Assembly (NCBI GenBank): GCA_945935945.1 | Contig: CAMESA010000042.1 | Location: 1-7,537, forward strand | Direction: 5' to 3' | Source: an uncultured Mollicutes bacterium | Lineage (GTDB): Bacteria; Bacillota_I; Bacilli_A; RFN20; CAG-826 | Length of the DNA: 7,537 bases | Shown here: one piece after another, positions 6,376 through 7,537 of the stretch | Layout: every line of letters begins with the position of its first letter | How positions within the stretch are numbered: position 1 is the first letter of the stretch | Made by a program: the position numbers and the translations under genes | Notes under the pieces: model-generated | Databases searched by the model: none | Seen by the model: the letters and a program-made list of their open reading frames with translations, nothing else | What the model was told of the DNA's origin: nothing

Positions 6376-7537
6376 TTATAACAATTTTTCCCTTTTATTT
6401 TTATTTGCTTTTGCATTTGCAACAACTTTTACAACTCCATTAACTTGTTTTAAAACTACAAGAATTGTCATGCCTTCTTTGAGTGGAGCTGAAATGTTGA
6501 TACCAACATTCATATAAAATTCACCCTTATAAACATCATTTGTTAATGAGTTGAAATAATATTTATCCTTATCTAATCCTTTAACTTTAATAAATCTTGA
6601 TTTAGATTGAACACCTTTGTAGTTAAAACTAAAAACCAAAGAGACTTTTTTATCTTTTGTCACAACATTCCATTGAGCAAAATTATCTTCGTATGGATTT
6701 TTAATTGCATAATAGTCGCCTTCAGTAATGACATAATGCCATTCTTTGATTAATTTATTAAAAGTTTTTACTTGCTCTTTTTCATTTTCTGTCAATTTTG
6801 AAGGATCAAGTTCATATCCTGAGGTTCCAAACATTGAAATGATTGCTTTTTCTTGCATTCCAAGAGCTGGAGAGGCGCTAACATGTGCTCCAAGAGACGA
6901 TAATGGATAAAATAAATTAGTTGCATATTGAATCATCACTCTATCATATGGGTTTGTATTGTCGCTTGTCCATATTTGAGGTGAATAATAAAGCATGCCA
7001 AAATCAAATCTTCCGCCACCACTTGCGCATGATTCAAGTAAAATATTTGGATATCTTTCAACAAATCTATTAAATAATTTATAAGTTCCAAGCATAAAAC
7101 GATAATTAATTTCATCCCATCTTTCTTTAGGCAAAGATAATGAGCCACATTCACTCAGTGTACGATTGAAATCCCATTTACAGTAATCGATTTCATAATT
7201 ATCAAAAATTTTGCATATTTTATCAAAAATGTAATCAACAACATCATCACGAGTTAAATCAAGAACAAGTTGATGTCTCATAAGAGTTGGGTTAACATCT
7301 CTATCAAATAAAGCAAAATCAGGGTGTTCTTTCATTAAATTACTCTCTGGAGAGATCATTTCAGGTTCAATCCATAAACCAAATTTGATATTTTTTGAAT
7401 GAGCATAATCAATTACTTCATGTAAATTTATTTTTTCTTCATTTACTTCCCAATCACCCAAAGATGTTCGATCATTATTTCGTTTTCCAAACCATCCATC
7501 ATCAAGAACTACTTAATCAATATCAAGTTCTTTTGCA
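6376..7537 (-). pseudogene. Alpha-galactosidase, glycoside hydrolase family 36, C-terminal part with an in-frame stop codon; N-terminus outside window
   Basis: The frame begins in the window with AKELDID, then TAA (7515-7513), then VVLDDGWFGKRNNDRTSLGDW and a fully conserved GH36 barrel. Landmarks are GLWIEPEMISP, HQLVLDLTRDDV, the nucleophile Asp in CKWDFNR (codon 7171-7173), ESCASGGGRFD, and the acid/base Asp in WTSDNTNP (codon 6961-6963). FGTSGYELD and a C-terminal beta domain (about 6460-6700) follow. GH36 enzymes remove alpha-1,6-galactose from melibiose, raffinose and stachyose. Full-length relatives have about 720-740 residues, so roughly half is beyond the window. Relatives have Leu, Met or Phe where the stop lies, so TTA to TAA is the simplest change. 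Apart from this the frame is undamaged to its normal TAA (6378-6376), followed by lacZ after 2 nt. A start at TTG 7461 would lack the DDGW strand and should be inactive. The family is certain; whether the gene is dead, recoded or misread is open. Confidence 0.85.

Noticed and set aside
6936..7154. Second minus-strand open frame of 72 codons
   Set aside because: It is an alternative frame of the GH36 gene; the real frame carries the catalytic motifs.
7513..7515. Stop codon readthrough or genetic-code change at the GH36 TAA
   Set aside because: TAA is the terminator of all complete genes here and no recoding signal is visible, so mutation or sequence error is preferred.
1..7537. CRISPR arrays, tRNA or rRNA genes, transposons, toxin-antitoxin or phage-defence genes
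   Set aside because: I saw no spaced direct repeats, tRNA-like folds, transposase motifs, or defence-type domains anywhere in the window.

Overview
The window looks like chromosome from a low-GC Firmicutes or Mollicutes-related gut bacterium (for example Bacilli order RF39, the Acholeplasma side, or Erysipelotrichia). The base composition is strongly AT-rich, genes are packed tightly, and intergenic spaces are short. The protein families are typical of that group: a DegV lipid-binding protein, a Cof-type HAD phosphatase, a YolD-like protein, and GH36 and GH2 galactosidases. Every complete gene ends in TAA, tryptophan is encoded by TGG, and no in-frame TGA interrupts a gene. This argues for the standard code and against Mycoplasma or Spiroplasma. 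The taxonomic placement is inference.

Layout from left to right: (1) The N-terminal 116 codons of a macro-domain protein (minus strand, cut by the window edge) are divergent from a DegV/FakB-like fatty-acid-binding protein (plus strand). Their shared spacer of about 215 bp contains a direct repeat and an inverted repeat. (2) The DegV gene converges on a Cof-type HAD phosphatase (minus). The likely DegV terminator hairpin lies inside the HAD coding sequence. (3) The HAD gene is divergent from a short YolD-like gene (plus). Both have a good -10 box 6-7 nt before the start codon and no Shine-Dalgarno, so both look leaderless. A perfect 10+2+10 bp palindrome sits between them. (4) YolD converges on a minus-strand operon, and the two stop codons share the tetramer TTAA inside a terminator hairpin. 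(5) The minus-strand operon, read right to left, is alpha-galactosidase (GH36), beta-galactosidase (GH2, LacZ) and a small integral membrane protein, with gaps of 2 and 11 nt.

Functionally the right half is a galactoside-degradation unit. GH36 would release alpha-galactose from melibiose or raffinose-type sugars, and LacZ would release beta-galactose from lactose or galacto-oligosaccharides. Both appear cytoplasmic, and no transporter or regulator lies in the window. The GH36 reading frame carries an in-frame TAA just before the conserved LDDGWFGKR motif, so the gene is either freshly inactivated or affected by a sequence error.

I found no convincing wholly new system. The points most worth a second look are the back-to-back leaderless promoters with their palindrome, the nonsense codon in GH36, the macro domain lacking the usual loop aspartate, and terminators embedded in opposing genes.
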